Positions 27,530 to 36,859 are shown, numbered from the stretch's first letter. The stretch is DNA of 57,678 nt from Acidobacterium sp. (GCA_027315385.1 DAHUYD010000039.1:1-57678); one strand, 5' to 3'. The notes: a model not told the origin generated them from the sequence alone. Numbers and translations are program-made.

Positions 27530-28066
27530 CTACGGAGCGGCCAGTGCCGAGGCCGGCGGCCTGTGCTGCGGCGTATTGCGCGGCGCGGTCGCCATCGTCC
27601 GCAGCCCGCTCCAGTTCTCCGCCACCACAATGCTGTTCTCGGGACGGCGGACGTCGTAGCGCACGGAGCACGGGAACCCGAGCCGCAGATCCTCAGCCTT
27701 GATCACATCCCGCAGAGCGGAGACATCCTGCGAGCACTCGTACGCCACTCCGCCGATCTCATATTCGTAGAGAACGAAACGCAGATCGCCCGGTTGCCCA
27801 TCCGCCCCGGAATTCACGGCTCCCGGGATATCCAGGATGGTGCCGTCAATGATGCGTCCGCTGCGGACCAGCAGCGCGCGCCGCTCGCGCTCCAGCTCAT
27901 CGGGGCTCGGCCGCCGCCGCATCGCCCTCCAGGCCGCCACTCCGCCCGCGCACATCAGGGCCAGCGCGGCCGCGCCCATCCATCCAGGATGGCGCAGGGG
28001 AAACCCATGCAGTTCATGGTGAGCGGAGACCAGCGGCAGAGAGATACGGCGAGACAGAGAAGACAT
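27530..28066 (-). CDS. Small membrane protein, DUF3592-like
   Basis: A 178-aa protein with one clear hydrophobic helix (about 29-48), followed by a basic stop-transfer segment (R-A-M-R-R-R) and a soluble domain with alternating strands: Y-E-Y-E-I-G-G-V-A-Y-E-C, and then V-R-Y-D-V-R-R-P-E-N-S. This pattern resembles DUF3592 membrane proteins. Function unknown. It lies 33 bp upstream of the CDF exporter on the same strand, so the two may be co-transcribed. No ribosome-binding site precedes the ATG. Confidence 0.65.
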   Translation of the reverse strand: MSSLSRRISLPLVSAHHELHGFPLRHPGWMGAAALALMCAGGVAAWRAMRRRPSPDELERERRALLVRSGRIIDGTILDIPGAVNSGADGQPGDLRFVLYEYEIGGVAYECSQDVSALRDVIKAEDLRLGFPCSVRYDVRRPENSIVVAENWSGLRTMATAPRNTPQHRPPASALAAP

Positions 28067-28200
28067 GAGGGAAATCCCGAAAAACCCGCGTAAGCTACCA
28101 GCAGCATAGCTCAGATTTCGCGCTTTCGAGCCGCGGTTTCGTACCCATTTTGTGGCAGGTAATCCCCTTCGGCAAGCGAGGCGATATACTTCGAACAGAC

Positions 28201-28824
28201 ATGTTTGATCGCAAACCCTCTCAGACGGCCGCGCAGAGCGGTCGTTTTTCCTTCAGCGGGAAAAGTCGCTCCTCCGCTCCCGGCCGACCTCGCATCCGGT
28301 CCACCACGGTGATCTGCGTGCGGCGGGGCTCCTCCGTCGTGATGGCCGCCGACGGCCAGGTCACCATGGGCGAAGCCGTCTTCAAGCACACGGCGAAGAA
28401 GATCCGCCGCCTCTACCAGGACAAGATTCTCGCCGGATTCGCCGGTTCCACCGCCGACGCCTTCTCGCTTTTCAGCCGCTTCGAAAGCAAGCTGGAGCAG
28501 TATGCCGGCAACCTGGGCCGCTCCGCCGTCGAGCTGGCCAAGGACTGGCGCACCGACAAGATGCTCCGCTCCCTCGAAGCTCTCCTCGTCGTCTCCGACA
28601 TCTCCCAGACCTTCCTGATCAGCGGATCCGGGGACGTGATCGAGCCCGACCAGGGCATTGCCGCAATCGGGAGCGGAGGCTCCTACGCGATGGCCGCGGC
28701 TCGCGCGCTGATGGACAACACCGAGCTCGGCGCCCGCGATATCGCCGAGAAGGCGCTGCGCATCGCCGGCCAGATCTGCATCTACACCAACGACCAGATC
28801 ACGATTGAAGAACTGAACGCGTAA
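28201..28824 (+). CDS. hslV: ATP-dependent protease peptidase subunit HslV with long N-terminal extension
   Basis: A 207-aa proteasome-like threonine peptidase of the HslUV complex. The catalytic block appears as [11 protein letters not shown], with the nucleophile threonine at residue 35, followed by [10 protein letters not shown] and the usual G-S-G-G-x-Y-A core. Typical HslV begins M-T-T, so that removal of Met exposes Thr1. Here 34 residues precede the threonine, and no ATG, GTG, TTG or CTG occurs in frame between 28204 and the T-T codons. The chain must therefore be processed, or start at an unusual codon. A TTG further upstream (28150) is even longer. It sits 9 bp ahead of hslU. Confidence 0.93.
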   Translation: MFDRKPSQTAAQSGRFSFSGKSRSSAPGRPRIRSTTVICVRRGSSVVMAADGQVTMGEAVFKHTAKKIRRLYQDKILAGFAGSTADAFSLFSRFESKLEQYAGNLGRSAVELAKDWRTDKMLRSLEALLVVSDISQTFLISGSGDVIEPDQGIAAIGSGGSYAMAAARALMDNTELGARDIAEKALRIAGQICIYTNDQITIEELNA

Positions 28825-28833
28825 AGGCGAATT

Positions 28834-30414
<1,581 letters not shown>

Positions 30415-30623
30415 GCGGCTACCGTTTTACGGTTGTCATCCAAAGCGAGGTCGCTGCGCCAAAAACGCGACAAACGAGTGGAAGAACCTGCGTTTCCTCT
30501 CTTTGCGAGCTACACCTGATCGGCCCGCGGGGTGGCAGATCCGACAGGGACACCTTTTTTTTAGTCCTCTAATGCCCCAACCGTGAAATCCGCATCTAGT
30601 CCAGCCTGGGGGCGATCTTCCGG

Positions 30624-31211
30624 GTGCGCCGCGTCATCATTCTCTCGCTGTTCTCTCTGCTGCTGTGCGCCGGCCTTCCGGCGCGCGGGCAGAGCCGCAT
30701 GGAAGCCGGATTGTTTCTCGACTATCTGAACGTCTCACAGACGCAAACCTCCAACTTCGGCCTGGGGGCACGGTTCGGTTACCGCGTTCATCGACGCGTG
30801 ATGCTGGAAGGCGAGCTGGCTTACGACTACGGCGTCAACTTCAACGAGCTTTACGTCAACATCGCCAACGGAAATGGAACCGCCATCGAACGCACATCGA
30901 TCGGCGTAACCGATGGGCTGTTTGGGCCGATGCTCCAGCCGGCTCATGGGCACTTTCGCTCGTTCGCGACGCTTAAGGGCGGCTTCGTCGATTTCCGCCT
31001 GAGCCCGAGCCTTGTGCCGTATGGCTCGGTCGCCACTTCGATCCTCGGCATCCGAACCTCCAGCCTGAATGCGGCGCTTTATCCTGGCGCCGGTGCGGAA
31101 GCCAGCCTCGGTCCACTGGGCTTGCGTATCGAGTTCGGCGATCTCGTGTACTTCAATAACGGCGGACACAATAACCTGCGCATCACGTTCGGCCCCATCC
31201 TCCGCTTCTGA
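30624..31211 (+). CDS. Small outer-membrane beta-barrel protein
   Basis: A 195-aa protein starting with GTG. The signal peptide is R-V-I-I-L-S-L-F-S-L-L-L-C-A-G-L with cleavage near A-R-G-Q (about 1-23). The mature part alternates short aromatic/hydrophobic strands with polar turns, and ends in L-R-F with a terminal Phe, which fits an 8-stranded OmpA/OmpX-like barrel for BAM-mediated insertion. Function unknown. The 209-bp gap before it contains a T run at 30555-30562 that could terminate hslVU. Confidence 0.65.
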   Translation: MRRVIILSLFSLLLCAGLPARGQSRMEAGLFLDYLNVSQTQTSNFGLGARFGYRVHRRVMLEGELAYDYGVNFNELYVNIANGNGTAIERTSIGVTDGLFGPMLQPAHGHFRSFATLKGGFVDFRLSPSLVPYGSVATSILGIRTSSLNAALYPGAGAEASLGPLGLRIEFGDLVYFNNGGHNNLRITFGPILRF

Positions 31212-31306
31212 TCGGACGATGGAACTCACCCCGGGCGCTGCGAAGGACTTAGCGGCAAACGGGATGTATCTCCCGTGGACGATCCGCATTAGACTCAGAT
31301 CGAGCC

Positions 31307-32353
31307 ATGCCCACGACTGTCCCATCCTTCTCGAAGATCAATCTCGGGCTCGCCATCGGGCCGGCTCGCGCGGACGGCTTCCACTCCCTGACCACCTGCT
31401 ATCAGACTCTCGCCGCCCACGATCTCGTCACCGTCGAGGCCAGTCCCGCGGCGCAGACCGCGATCCAGATCACCTGTAGCGATGCGCGCGTCCCCTGCGA
31501 CCGGACCAACACTGCGTGGAAGATCGTCGACCTCGCGCTCCAGTCGCTCGGCGTCTCAGCCCAGGTCCGCATCCACATCGACAAGCGCCTCCCTGTCCAG
31601 GGCGGGCTCGGCGCAGGATCGGCCAACGCCGTCGCCGCGCTGTTGGCGCTGGAAGCTGAGCTCACAGGCCACGGCGTAGTCGCCCTGCCGGATCCGGAAA
31701 GGCTCCGCATCGCCGCCCTTGTTGGCTCCGACGTGCCGCTCTTCCTGATTGGCGGAGCCGTACTCGGCGTTGGGCGCGGCGAAGAGGTCTACCCCCTCCC
31801 CCACATTCCGGCCACCGAATGTGTTCTTGCCCTGCCCGACGTGGGCGTCTCGACGCCGCAGGCCTTCCGCGACTGGGACGAACTACAGAGATCAGGAGGC
31901 ATGGAGCTGCCGCCGTCCAGTGAGGCTGGGAGATGGACCGGCAACAGCCCCTCTGGTAAACTAATCCCGTTGAGTCGAGTTCTGGCCTCGGCATTTGTTA
32001 CGAGGCCTTTCGCAGCTGCGCACTCCTCCGGTGTCTCCGCTTTGGGCGGAGACCAGTTCGAGAATCCGCTTCTCGCGCTTGTCCGAACCGGGATGGAAAA
32101 CGACTTTGAAGAGGTCGTCTTCCGGCAACATCCCTCTCTCGGAACAATCAAGCGCCTGCTTTCGGGCTCCGGCACACTGGAGGCGATTTGCGCGGCGCTG
32201 TCCGGCTCCGGATCGGCCCTGTTCGGGCTGTACGGAAGCGCGGACGCCGCGGCGGCTGCGGAAGCAAGGCTCGCACGATCCGGCATTCGCTCGCTGCGGA
32301 CCCAAACCCTCCCCCGCGACGAATACCGGAAGCAGCTGGGCGGCAGCAGGTAA
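31307..32353 (+). CDS. ispE: 4-diphosphocytidyl-2-C-methyl-D-erythritol kinase IspE
   Basis: A 348-aa GHMP kinase of the MEP isoprenoid pathway, phosphorylating CDP-ME with ATP. Lys10 in S-F-S-K-I-N-L-G-L and Asp142 in G-S-D-V-P are the catalytic pair, and the phosphate loop P-V-Q-G-G-L-G-A-G-S-A-N-A spans 96-108. The GHMP C-terminal motif is A-L-S-G-S-G-S-A-L-F-G. It exceeds E. coli IspE (283 aa) mainly through an insertion around 195-240. It heads the ispE-tRNA-Gln-prs-rplY-pth order, also known from Proteobacteria. Confidence 0.95.
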   Translation: MPTTVPSFSKINLGLAIGPARADGFHSLTTCYQTLAAHDLVTVEASPAAQTAIQITCSDARVPCDRTNTAWKIVDLALQSLGVSAQVRIHIDKRLPVQGGLGAGSANAVAALLALEAELTGHGVVALPDPERLRIAALVGSDVPLFLIGGAVLGVGRGEEVYPLPHIPATECVLALPDVGVSTPQAFRDWDELQRSGGMELPPSSEAGRWTGNSPSGKLIPLSRVLASAFVTRPFAAAHSSGVSALGGDQFENPLLALVRTGMENDFEEVVFRQHPSLGTIKRLLSGSGTLEAICAALSGSGSALFGLYGSADAAAAAEARLARSGIRSLRTQTLPRDEYRKQLGGSR

Positions 32354-32391
32354 GCTGCTCGGGCCGGATCAGGACGAGCTTTGTATCAGGG

Positions 32392-32564
32392 CGAGAGCAG
32401 GTTTAAGGGAAGTTCGAGTTACTGGGCGATCGACTAATGGCAGGTCAAGTGCCTTTCCGCCCAGTCCGGCCAAAGGCGGCCGGACCGGGGACCCGAAGTC
32501 GAGAGCAGGTTTAAGGGAAGTTCGAGTTACTGGGCGATCGACTAATGGTAGGTCAAGTGCCTTT
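32392..32564 (+). repeat. 65-bp direct repeat containing the 5' half of tRNA-Gln
   Basis: Copy 1 at 32392-32456 and copy 2 at 32500-32564 (108-bp period) differ by a single base (c at 32441, t at 32549). Each consists of about 31 bp of leader plus the first 34 nt of tRNA-Gln up to the anticodon. Copy 2 continues into the intact tRNA. Copy 1 is interrupted and continues with CCGCCCAG, resembling the tRNA 3' acceptor strand, then with a hairpin. Confidence 0.92.
32423..32464 (+). pseudogene. Truncated tRNA-Gln copy
   Basis: The 5' acceptor strand, D arm and half of the anticodon arm of tRNA-Gln are present (TGGGCGATCGACTAATGG...), but after the CCTTT the anticodon 3' side, variable loop and T arm are missing. 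The following CCGCCCAG can still pair with the 5' TGGGCG, as if about 30 nt were deleted internally. A perfect 8-bp hairpin GTCCGGCC/GGCCGGAC follows at 32464-32485. It cannot be a working tRNA. Confidence 0.7.
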
Positions 32565-32604
32565 GGAGCACTTTGTCCAGGTTCGAATCCTGGTCGCCCA
32601 GCCA
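32531..32604 (+). tRNA. tRNA-Gln (anticodon TTG)
   Basis: A 74-nt cloverleaf with encoded CCA. The acceptor TGGGCGA pairs with TCGCCCA, discriminator G. The anticodon stem AGTGC/GCACT has the loop CTTTGGA, giving anticodon TTG (reads CAA). The T arm is CCAGG-TTCGAAT-CCTGG. It lies between ispE and prs, 80 bp before the prs start. Confidence 0.97.
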
Positions 32605-32684
32605 AGGTTTCGCAGTTCGGATCCGGCGCTTAACACGCCGGCAACGCAGGGCAGGATGCCATAGCCAACCAGCTGGAGGATCTT

Positions 32685-33809
32685 GTGAGCACTGATGCGA
32701 CGGAGCAGAAAGCCGGGGCCGCAATCGTGGCCTCGAACAACGGCAATGCAGACGAAAGCCACAGCGACGAGGTTCGTCCGGGCCAGGGCGGCGGTGCCGG
32801 GCGATCTAAGGAGGGCTCCGGCGACGGCAAGACCAAGCCGGCGGCTCGGCGTTCCCGCGTCTCCAATGAGGATCGCCGGTTCAAGATTTTTTCCGGCACC
32901 GCGAATCGCGGTCTCGCCGATGCCATTTGCGAGCACATCGGGGTCAGGCTGGGCGAGACCAAAATTCAGCGATTTGCGGACGGCGAAGTTTACTTCCAGC
33001 TGCTCGAGAATGTTCGCGGCGCCGATGTTTTCGTGGTGCAGCCCACCTGCTTCCCGGTGGACCAGCACCTTGTGGAGCTGCTCATCATGATCGACGCCCT
33101 GAAGCGAGCCTCCGCCGGGCGGATCACGGTGGTTATGCCGTATTACGGGTACGCCCGCCAGGACCGCAAAGACCGGCCCCGCGTCGCCATCTCGTCCAAG
33201 CTGGTCGCCGACCTGATCACCACCGCCGGCGCGCACCGCGCACTGTTCATGGACCTGCACGCCGCGCAGATTCAGGGTTTCTTCAACATTCCGGTGGACC
33301 ACATGTTCGCGAGCCCGGTGCTGGTGAGCCATTTCCGCGAGCTGAATCTGCCGAACCTCACCGTCGTGTCGCCGGACGCGGGCGGGGTAGAACGTGCCCG
33401 CCACACCGCAACCAAGCTGGGCTGCCCCATGGCGATCGTGGACAAGCGCCGCACCGACATCAACGTGACCGAAGTGATGCACATCATCGGCGAAGTGAAG
33501 GGCCAAACCTGCATCATCGTCGACGACATCGTGGACACGGCCAGCACACTGGTGAAGACCGCCGATGCCCTTCTCGAACAGGGCGCTCTCGCCGTGTACG
33601 CCTGCGCGTCGCATGCGGTCCTGTCGGGGCCGGCCATCGAGCGCATTGCGAACTCCCGGCTCGAGCAGCTGGTCGTCACCGACTCTATCCCGCTGCGCGA
33701 AGAAGCGCGGGGGCTTTCGAAGATCAAGGTTCGTTCCGTGGCCGGCCTGATGGCCGCAACCATCGAGAACATTCACATGGAAACGAGCGTCAGCGCGTTG
33801 TTCAGCTGA
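32685..33809 (+). CDS. prs: Ribose-phosphate pyrophosphokinase (PRPP synthetase)
   Basis: A 374-aa class I PRPP synthetase making PRPP from ribose 5-phosphate and ATP, for purines, pyrimidines, NAD, His and Trp. The core starts at about residue 64 (R-R-F-K-I-F-S-G-T-A-N). It has R-F-A-D-G-E-V (96-102), the flexible-loop P-Y-Y-G-Y-A-R-Q-D-R-K, D-L-H-A-A-Q-I-Q-G-F-F, and the PRPP loop V-D-D-I-V-D-T-A-S-T (279-288). Normal length is about 315; the extra 60 N-terminal residues are Gly/Ser/Lys-rich and probably disordered. The GTG at 32685 is supported by GGAGGA six bases upstream, so the extension appears to be translated. Confidence 0.96.
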   Translation: MSTDATEQKAGAAIVASNNGNADESHSDEVRPGQGGGAGRSKEGSGDGKTKPAARRSRVSNEDRRFKIFSGTANRGLADAICEHIGVRLGETKIQRFADGEVYFQLLENVRGADVFVVQPTCFPVDQHLVELLIMIDALKRASAGRITVVMPYYGYARQDRKDRPRVAISSKLVADLITTAGAHRALFMDLHAAQIQGFFNIPVDHMFASPVLVSHFRELNLPNLTVVSPDAGGVERARHTATKLGCPMAIVDKRRTDINVTEVMHIIGEVKGQTCIIVDDIVDTASTLVKTADALLEQGALAVYACASHAVLSGPAIERIANSRLEQLVVTDSIPLREEARGLSKIKVRSVAGLMAATIENIHMETSVSALFS

Positions 33810-33967
33810 CCGCAGCCAGGAACCAGCGACCGGCGATTCGTTGCTGGTAAAACATCAACCGCGACGAGGATGAGTCCTCTCGCCGCAAAGGGAGTGGAAG
33901 ACGCAGCGACTGGCGACCAGCGACTAAAAGCCGGCAACTGTATCTCCATGCCCGAAGGGAAAACACG

Positions 33968-34684
33968 ATGATTACTCAGGAAACCGTTACAGCCGTCGCC
34001 CGCGAGGGCAAGTTCAACAAGAATGCGGCGCGCCGCGTTCGCGTGCAGGGCAAGATTCCGGCGGTCGTCTACGGGGCGGCACAGCCGGCTGTGGCGGTCG
34101 AGGTCGATCCCAGGCAGATTCAGCGCATCCTGCACTCCGAGTCCGGGCACAACTCCATCTTCGATCTGCAGGTGGGCGCCGACACGGCCAAGGCAATGAT
34201 CGTGGACTGGCAGTACGAGCCGATCAAGGGGAATCTCATCCACATCGACCTGAAGCGCATCGCGCTCGATAAGCCGATCCGGGTCGAAGTGCCCATCCAG
34301 CTGACGGGAACCGCGGTGGGCGTGAAGACGCAGGGCGGCATTCTCGATCAGACGCTGCGCGAAGTCGAGCTGGAGTGCCTGCCTGCGGACATTCCGACGC
34401 ACATCGTCGTGGATATCTCGGATCTGGCCTTCGGCACGGTGCTGCGCGTATCCGGCCTGCCCCACTCCGGCAGCCTCCGCTTCCTTACGCCGGAGGACAC
34501 GCCGGTGGCGCACATCACGTCAGTGAAGGAAGAAGCGGCTCCGACGCCGGACGCCGAGGCGGCCGCAGTGGCGGGAGCACCGGCCGAGCCGGAAGTGGTG
34601 AAGAAGGGCAAGCAGGAAACCGCCGAAGCGGGCGCCGCTCCGGCCGCCGAAAAGGGCGGGAGCGAGAAGGGCGGCAAGAAGTAA
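33968..34684 (+). CDS. rplY: 50S ribosomal protein L25/CTC family
   Basis: A 238-aa long-form (CTC/TL5-type) L25. The N-terminal 5S rRNA-binding domain (about 1-95) begins T-V-T-A-V-A-R-E-G-K-F-N-K-N-A-A-R-R-V-R; the C-terminal CTC domain follows (about 100-185), and an Ala/Glu/Lys-rich tail closes the chain. It binds 5S rRNA in the large subunit. The ribosome-binding site is GAAGGGA. It is separated from prs by 158 bp and runs directly into pth (stop TAA abuts the GTG of pth). Confidence 0.95.
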   Translation: MITQETVTAVAREGKFNKNAARRVRVQGKIPAVVYGAAQPAVAVEVDPRQIQRILHSESGHNSIFDLQVGADTAKAMIVDWQYEPIKGNLIHIDLKRIALDKPIRVEVPIQLTGTAVGVKTQGGILDQTLREVELECLPADIPTHIVVDISDLAFGTVLRVSGLPHSGSLRFLTPEDTPVAHITSVKEEAAPTPDAEAAAVAGAPAEPEVVKKGKQETAEAGAAPAAEKGGSEKGGKK

Positions 34685-35320
34685 GTGGGCGCGTTTCTGG
34701 TGGTCGGTCTCGGCAACCCCGGCATCGAGTACCAGTTCACGCCGCACAATGCGGGTTTTCTGGCGATCGACCGCATCGCCGACAACATGAGCGCGACCGT
34801 GGCGAACCGCCGCTGCCGCGCGCTGACAGCAAAGGTTCGGATGGCCGGCCAGGATGTGATTCTGGCGAAGCCGGAGACCTTTATGAACCTCAGCGGGCTT
34901 GCCGTGGGGGCGCTCGTCGACGAGTTCGATCTGGAGTTCGTCGACAACTCCCCGCGCAACCTGCTGGTGCTGTACGACGAGCTGGACCTGCCCCTTGGGA
35001 CGATGCGCGTACGCGAGCGGGGCAGCCCGGCAGGACATAACGGAGCGCGTTCTGTTTCCGCAGTGCTGGGAACGGACGACTGGGCGCGAATCCGGATCGG
35101 AGTTGGGCCGGAACCAGGGGCTCCGGAAGGCATGCGGCGCGGGAAGGATTACCTGCTCACGCCCATGAGCAAGCGGGATCTGGCTGCGATCGATCCGGTC
35201 CTGGACCGGGTGGCGCGGGCCGTGGAAATGGTGGCCGCGCAGGGCATCGGCGCCGCCATGAACGAGTTCAACCGCCGGGACGAAACCGAGCCCGGGGGAA
35301 ACCAGGAAGTTCGGAAGTGA
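34685..35320 (+). CDS. pth: Peptidyl-tRNA hydrolase
   Basis: A 211-aa enzyme that recycles tRNA by cleaving peptidyl-tRNA. The family signature is complete: G-L-G-N-P-G with N11, catalytic H21 in T-P-H-N-A-G-F, N68 in F-M-N-L-S-G, D98 in Y-D-E-L-D-L-P, and N119 in A-G-H-N-G. The GTG start immediately follows the rplY stop, so translation is coupled. rplY-pth adjacency is widespread in bacteria. Confidence 0.97.
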   Translation: MGAFLVVGLGNPGIEYQFTPHNAGFLAIDRIADNMSATVANRRCRALTAKVRMAGQDVILAKPETFMNLSGLAVGALVDEFDLEFVDNSPRNLLVLYDELDLPLGTMRVRERGSPAGHNGARSVSAVLGTDDWARIRIGVGPEPGAPEGMRRGKDYLLTPMSKRDLAAIDPVLDRVARAVEMVAAQGIGAAMNEFNRRDETEPGGNQEVRK

Positions 35321-35326
35321 ATTTTG

Positions 35327-35343
35327 CCGGCCTGCGAGGCCGG
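35327..35343 (+). promoter_or_regulatory. Hairpin before the rpsF ribosome-binding site
   Basis: CCGGCCT-GCG-AGGCCGG is a perfect 7-bp stem with a 3-nt loop, starting six bases after the pth stop and directly followed by AGGGAAAGAGAAA ahead of the rpsF ATG. A near-copy precedes rpsR. Position suggests translational control of the S6/S18 genes; this is inference. Confidence 0.55.
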
Positions 35344-35362
35344 AGGGAAAGAGAAACAAACC

Positions 35363-35797
35363 ATGCAGCAGCGTTTTTACGAAGTAATGTTCATCGTCCG
35401 CCCGGATGTGGCCGACGAAGACCTCGACAAGCTGATAGCCGGCTTCGAGCAGACCGTCACCAGCGGAGGGGGCGCCATCCGCTCGACCGAAAAAATGGGC
35501 CGCCGCAAACTCGCGTACACCGTCCGCAAATTCAACGATGGCAATTTCATCCTGCTCACCATCGACGCGAATGGCGCTCTGGTAGCCGAACTGGAGCGGC
35601 GCCTGCGGGTGTCAGAGCCGGTGATCAAGTTCATCACCGTGCGCATGGATGAGGAGGACAAGCGCCTCTCCAAGATCAAGGCGATCCGGGCCAGCCGGAG
35701 GAAGCTGAGCGCCATCCCGGCCGAACCGGCGCACCCGGCTCCAGCCGCTGAACCGGCGGCGGCTCCGGCGGAATCCGCGGCGCCCGCCAGCGCGTAG
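35363..35797 (+). CDS. rpsF: 30S ribosomal protein S6
   Basis: A 144-aa S6 with the ferredoxin-like core (about 1-97: R-F-Y-E-V-M-F-I-V-R-P, K-M-G-R-R-K-L-A-Y-T, I-K-F-I-T-V-R) and a Pro/Ala-rich tail of about 40 residues that is not part of the core fold. It binds the platform of the small subunit together with S18. The ATG at 35363 matches the family start; the frame extends upstream to 35324, but that would add residues unknown in S6. It is 42 bp after pth. Confidence 0.96.
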   Translation: MQQRFYEVMFIVRPDVADEDLDKLIAGFEQTVTSGGGAIRSTEKMGRRKLAYTVRKFNDGNFILLTIDANGALVAELERRLRVSEPVIKFITVRMDEEDKRLSKIKAIRASRRKLSAIPAEPAHPAPAAEPAAAPAESAAPASA

Positions 35798-35902
35798 CAG
35801 AGGCGGACGTTTTGAATCAGGGCACGACTGAAGCCGTGCCGCAAAGGGCGGAGATCGAGAGGGCCTGAGCCCCTGAGATTCCCGCCGGAAGATTGGAAAC
35901 AA

Positions 35903-35919
35903 GGCCGGCGCTGCCGGCC
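35903..35919 (+). promoter_or_regulatory. Hairpin before the rpsR ribosome-binding site
   Basis: GGCCGGC-GCT-GCCGGCC is a perfect 7-bp stem with a 3-nt loop, followed by GGAAGGAAAAGAGAAA and the rpsR ATG. Layout and flanking bases mirror the element before rpsF. Another hairpin, GGCACG/CGTGCC, lies nearer the rpsF stop (about 35820-35840). Confidence 0.5.
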
Positions 35920-35934
35920 GGAAGGAAAAGAGAA

Positions 35935-36273
35935 ATGGCTGACGAAACCACTAATAGTCCCGCACCTCGCCCCGAAGGCCGTTCCGACGGACCCGGTGGC
36001 CGGCCCAGCGGTCCGGGCGGACGTTCCGGCGGACCCGGCGGACCCGGCGGACGTAAGTTCTTCCGCCGCAAGAAGGTCTGCAAGTTCTGCACTGAGAAGA
36101 TCGACGCCATTTCGTATCGCGATGTCCGTCTTCTCCAGGGCTTTGTGGCCGAACGCGGCAAGATCGTGCCTCGGCGCCTGACCGGGGTTTGCCCCGAGCA
36201 TCAGCGGCGTCTTACGCGAGCCATCAAGCAGGCGCGCAACATCGCCCTGCTGCCCTTCGCCGCCGGATTTTAG
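35935..36273 (+). CDS. rpsR: 30S ribosomal protein S18
   Basis: A 112-aa S18. The conserved part starts near residue 40 ([11 protein letters not shown]) and includes [19 protein letters not shown] and [13 protein letters not shown]. The cysteines of C-K-F-C and the later C-P-E-H form the zinc-type C+ version of S18. A 38-residue Gly/Pro/Arg-rich N-terminal extension (repeating G-P-G-G-R) is unusual. The ATG at 35935 follows GGAAGG. rpsF-rpsR-rplI is the standard order, here without ssb. Confidence 0.95.
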   Translation: MADETTNSPAPRPEGRSDGPGGRPSGPGGRSGGPGGPGGRKFFRRKKVCKFCTEKIDAISYRDVRLLQGFVAERGKIVPRRLTGVCPEHQRRLTRAIKQARNIALLPFAAGF

Positions 36274-36282
36274 CGTTTGCGG

Positions 36283-36387
36283 GCCAGCCGCTTTTGCGCT
36301 GACCGCTTTCGCGCCGACCGCCTCTTCGCTGACCGGTTTTTGCCAACCGGATTTCAGCTAACCGGTTATTAGCTGACCGCTTTTTAG
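36283..36387 (+). repeat. Seven-unit 15-bp tandem repeat between rpsR and rplI
   Basis: Seven consecutive units of exactly 15 bp, consensus close to GCTGACCGCTTTTTG, occupy the spacer. Units include GCTGACCGCTTTCGC, GCTGACCGGTTTTTG, CTAACCGGTTATTAG and CTGACCGCTTTTTAG. The array keeps the rpsR reading phase and would encode A-D-R-F-x-like pentapeptides after the stop. The last codons of rpsR (GCCGCCGGATTTTAG) resemble a unit. Confidence 0.85.
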
Positions 36388-36400
36388 CCTGGAGATTCGC

Positions 36401-36859
36401 ATGGAAGTCATTCTCAAGGAAGATATTTCGAACCTCGGCCACCGCGGCGACATCGTGAAGGTCGCCGAGGGGTACGGCCGCAACTACCTGCTGCCGCGCA
36501 AGCTGGCGATGGAGGCCACTACAGCCAACAGGGCGGTGATCGAGCAGATGAAGGCCTCCGCCGTCCGCCGCTCGGCGAAGGAAAAGGCCGAGGCCGAGCA
36601 GCTCGTGACTCAGCTGAATACCCTCGCGCTCGTCTTCACCCGCCACGTGGGCGAAAACGACCACCTCTTCGGCTCCGTCACCTCCTCCGACATTGCGCAG
36701 GAGCTGGCCGCGAAGGGCTTCGCCATCGACCGCCGCAAGGTACAGCTCGACGAGCCGCTGAAGTCCACCGGGGAGTTCCACGTTCCCGTGAAGCTGCACC
36801 GCGAGGTCACGGCGCACATCAGCGTGACGGTGAAGGGCGAGGAAGCCGCCGTCGAGTAG
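36401..36859 (+). CDS. rplI: 50S ribosomal protein L9
   Basis: A 152-aa L9 with the N-terminal RNA-binding domain (M-E-V-I-L-K-E-D-I ... G-D-I-V-K-V-A-E-G-Y-G-R-N-Y-L-L-P), a connecting helix (about 45-75), and the C-terminal domain (L-F-G-S-V-T-S-S-D-I). Length is normal (about 149). GGAG lies seven bases before the ATG. It is the last gene of the rpsF-rpsR-rplI group. Confidence 0.97.
   Translation: MEVILKEDISNLGHRGDIVKVAEGYGRNYLLPRKLAMEATTANRAVIEQMKASAVRRSAKEKAEAEQLVTQLNTLALVFTRHVGENDHLFGSVTSSDIAQELAAKGFAIDRRKVQLDEPLKSTGEFHVPVKLHREVTAHISVTVKGEEAAVE

Noticed and set aside
28185-28190. TATACT as the -10 box of hslV
   Set aside because: It ends ten bases before the ATG and has no -35; it would give an almost leaderless mRNA, so it is not supported without transcript data.
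30420-30433. ACCGT-TTT-ACGGT mini hairpin after hslU as terminator
   Set aside because: Only 5 bp with no T run; too weak to call.
32369-32605. 78-aa minus-strand frame over the tRNA-Gln region
   Set aside because: It is the antisense translation of the tRNA and its truncated copy; the apparent protein repeat comes from the DNA repeat.
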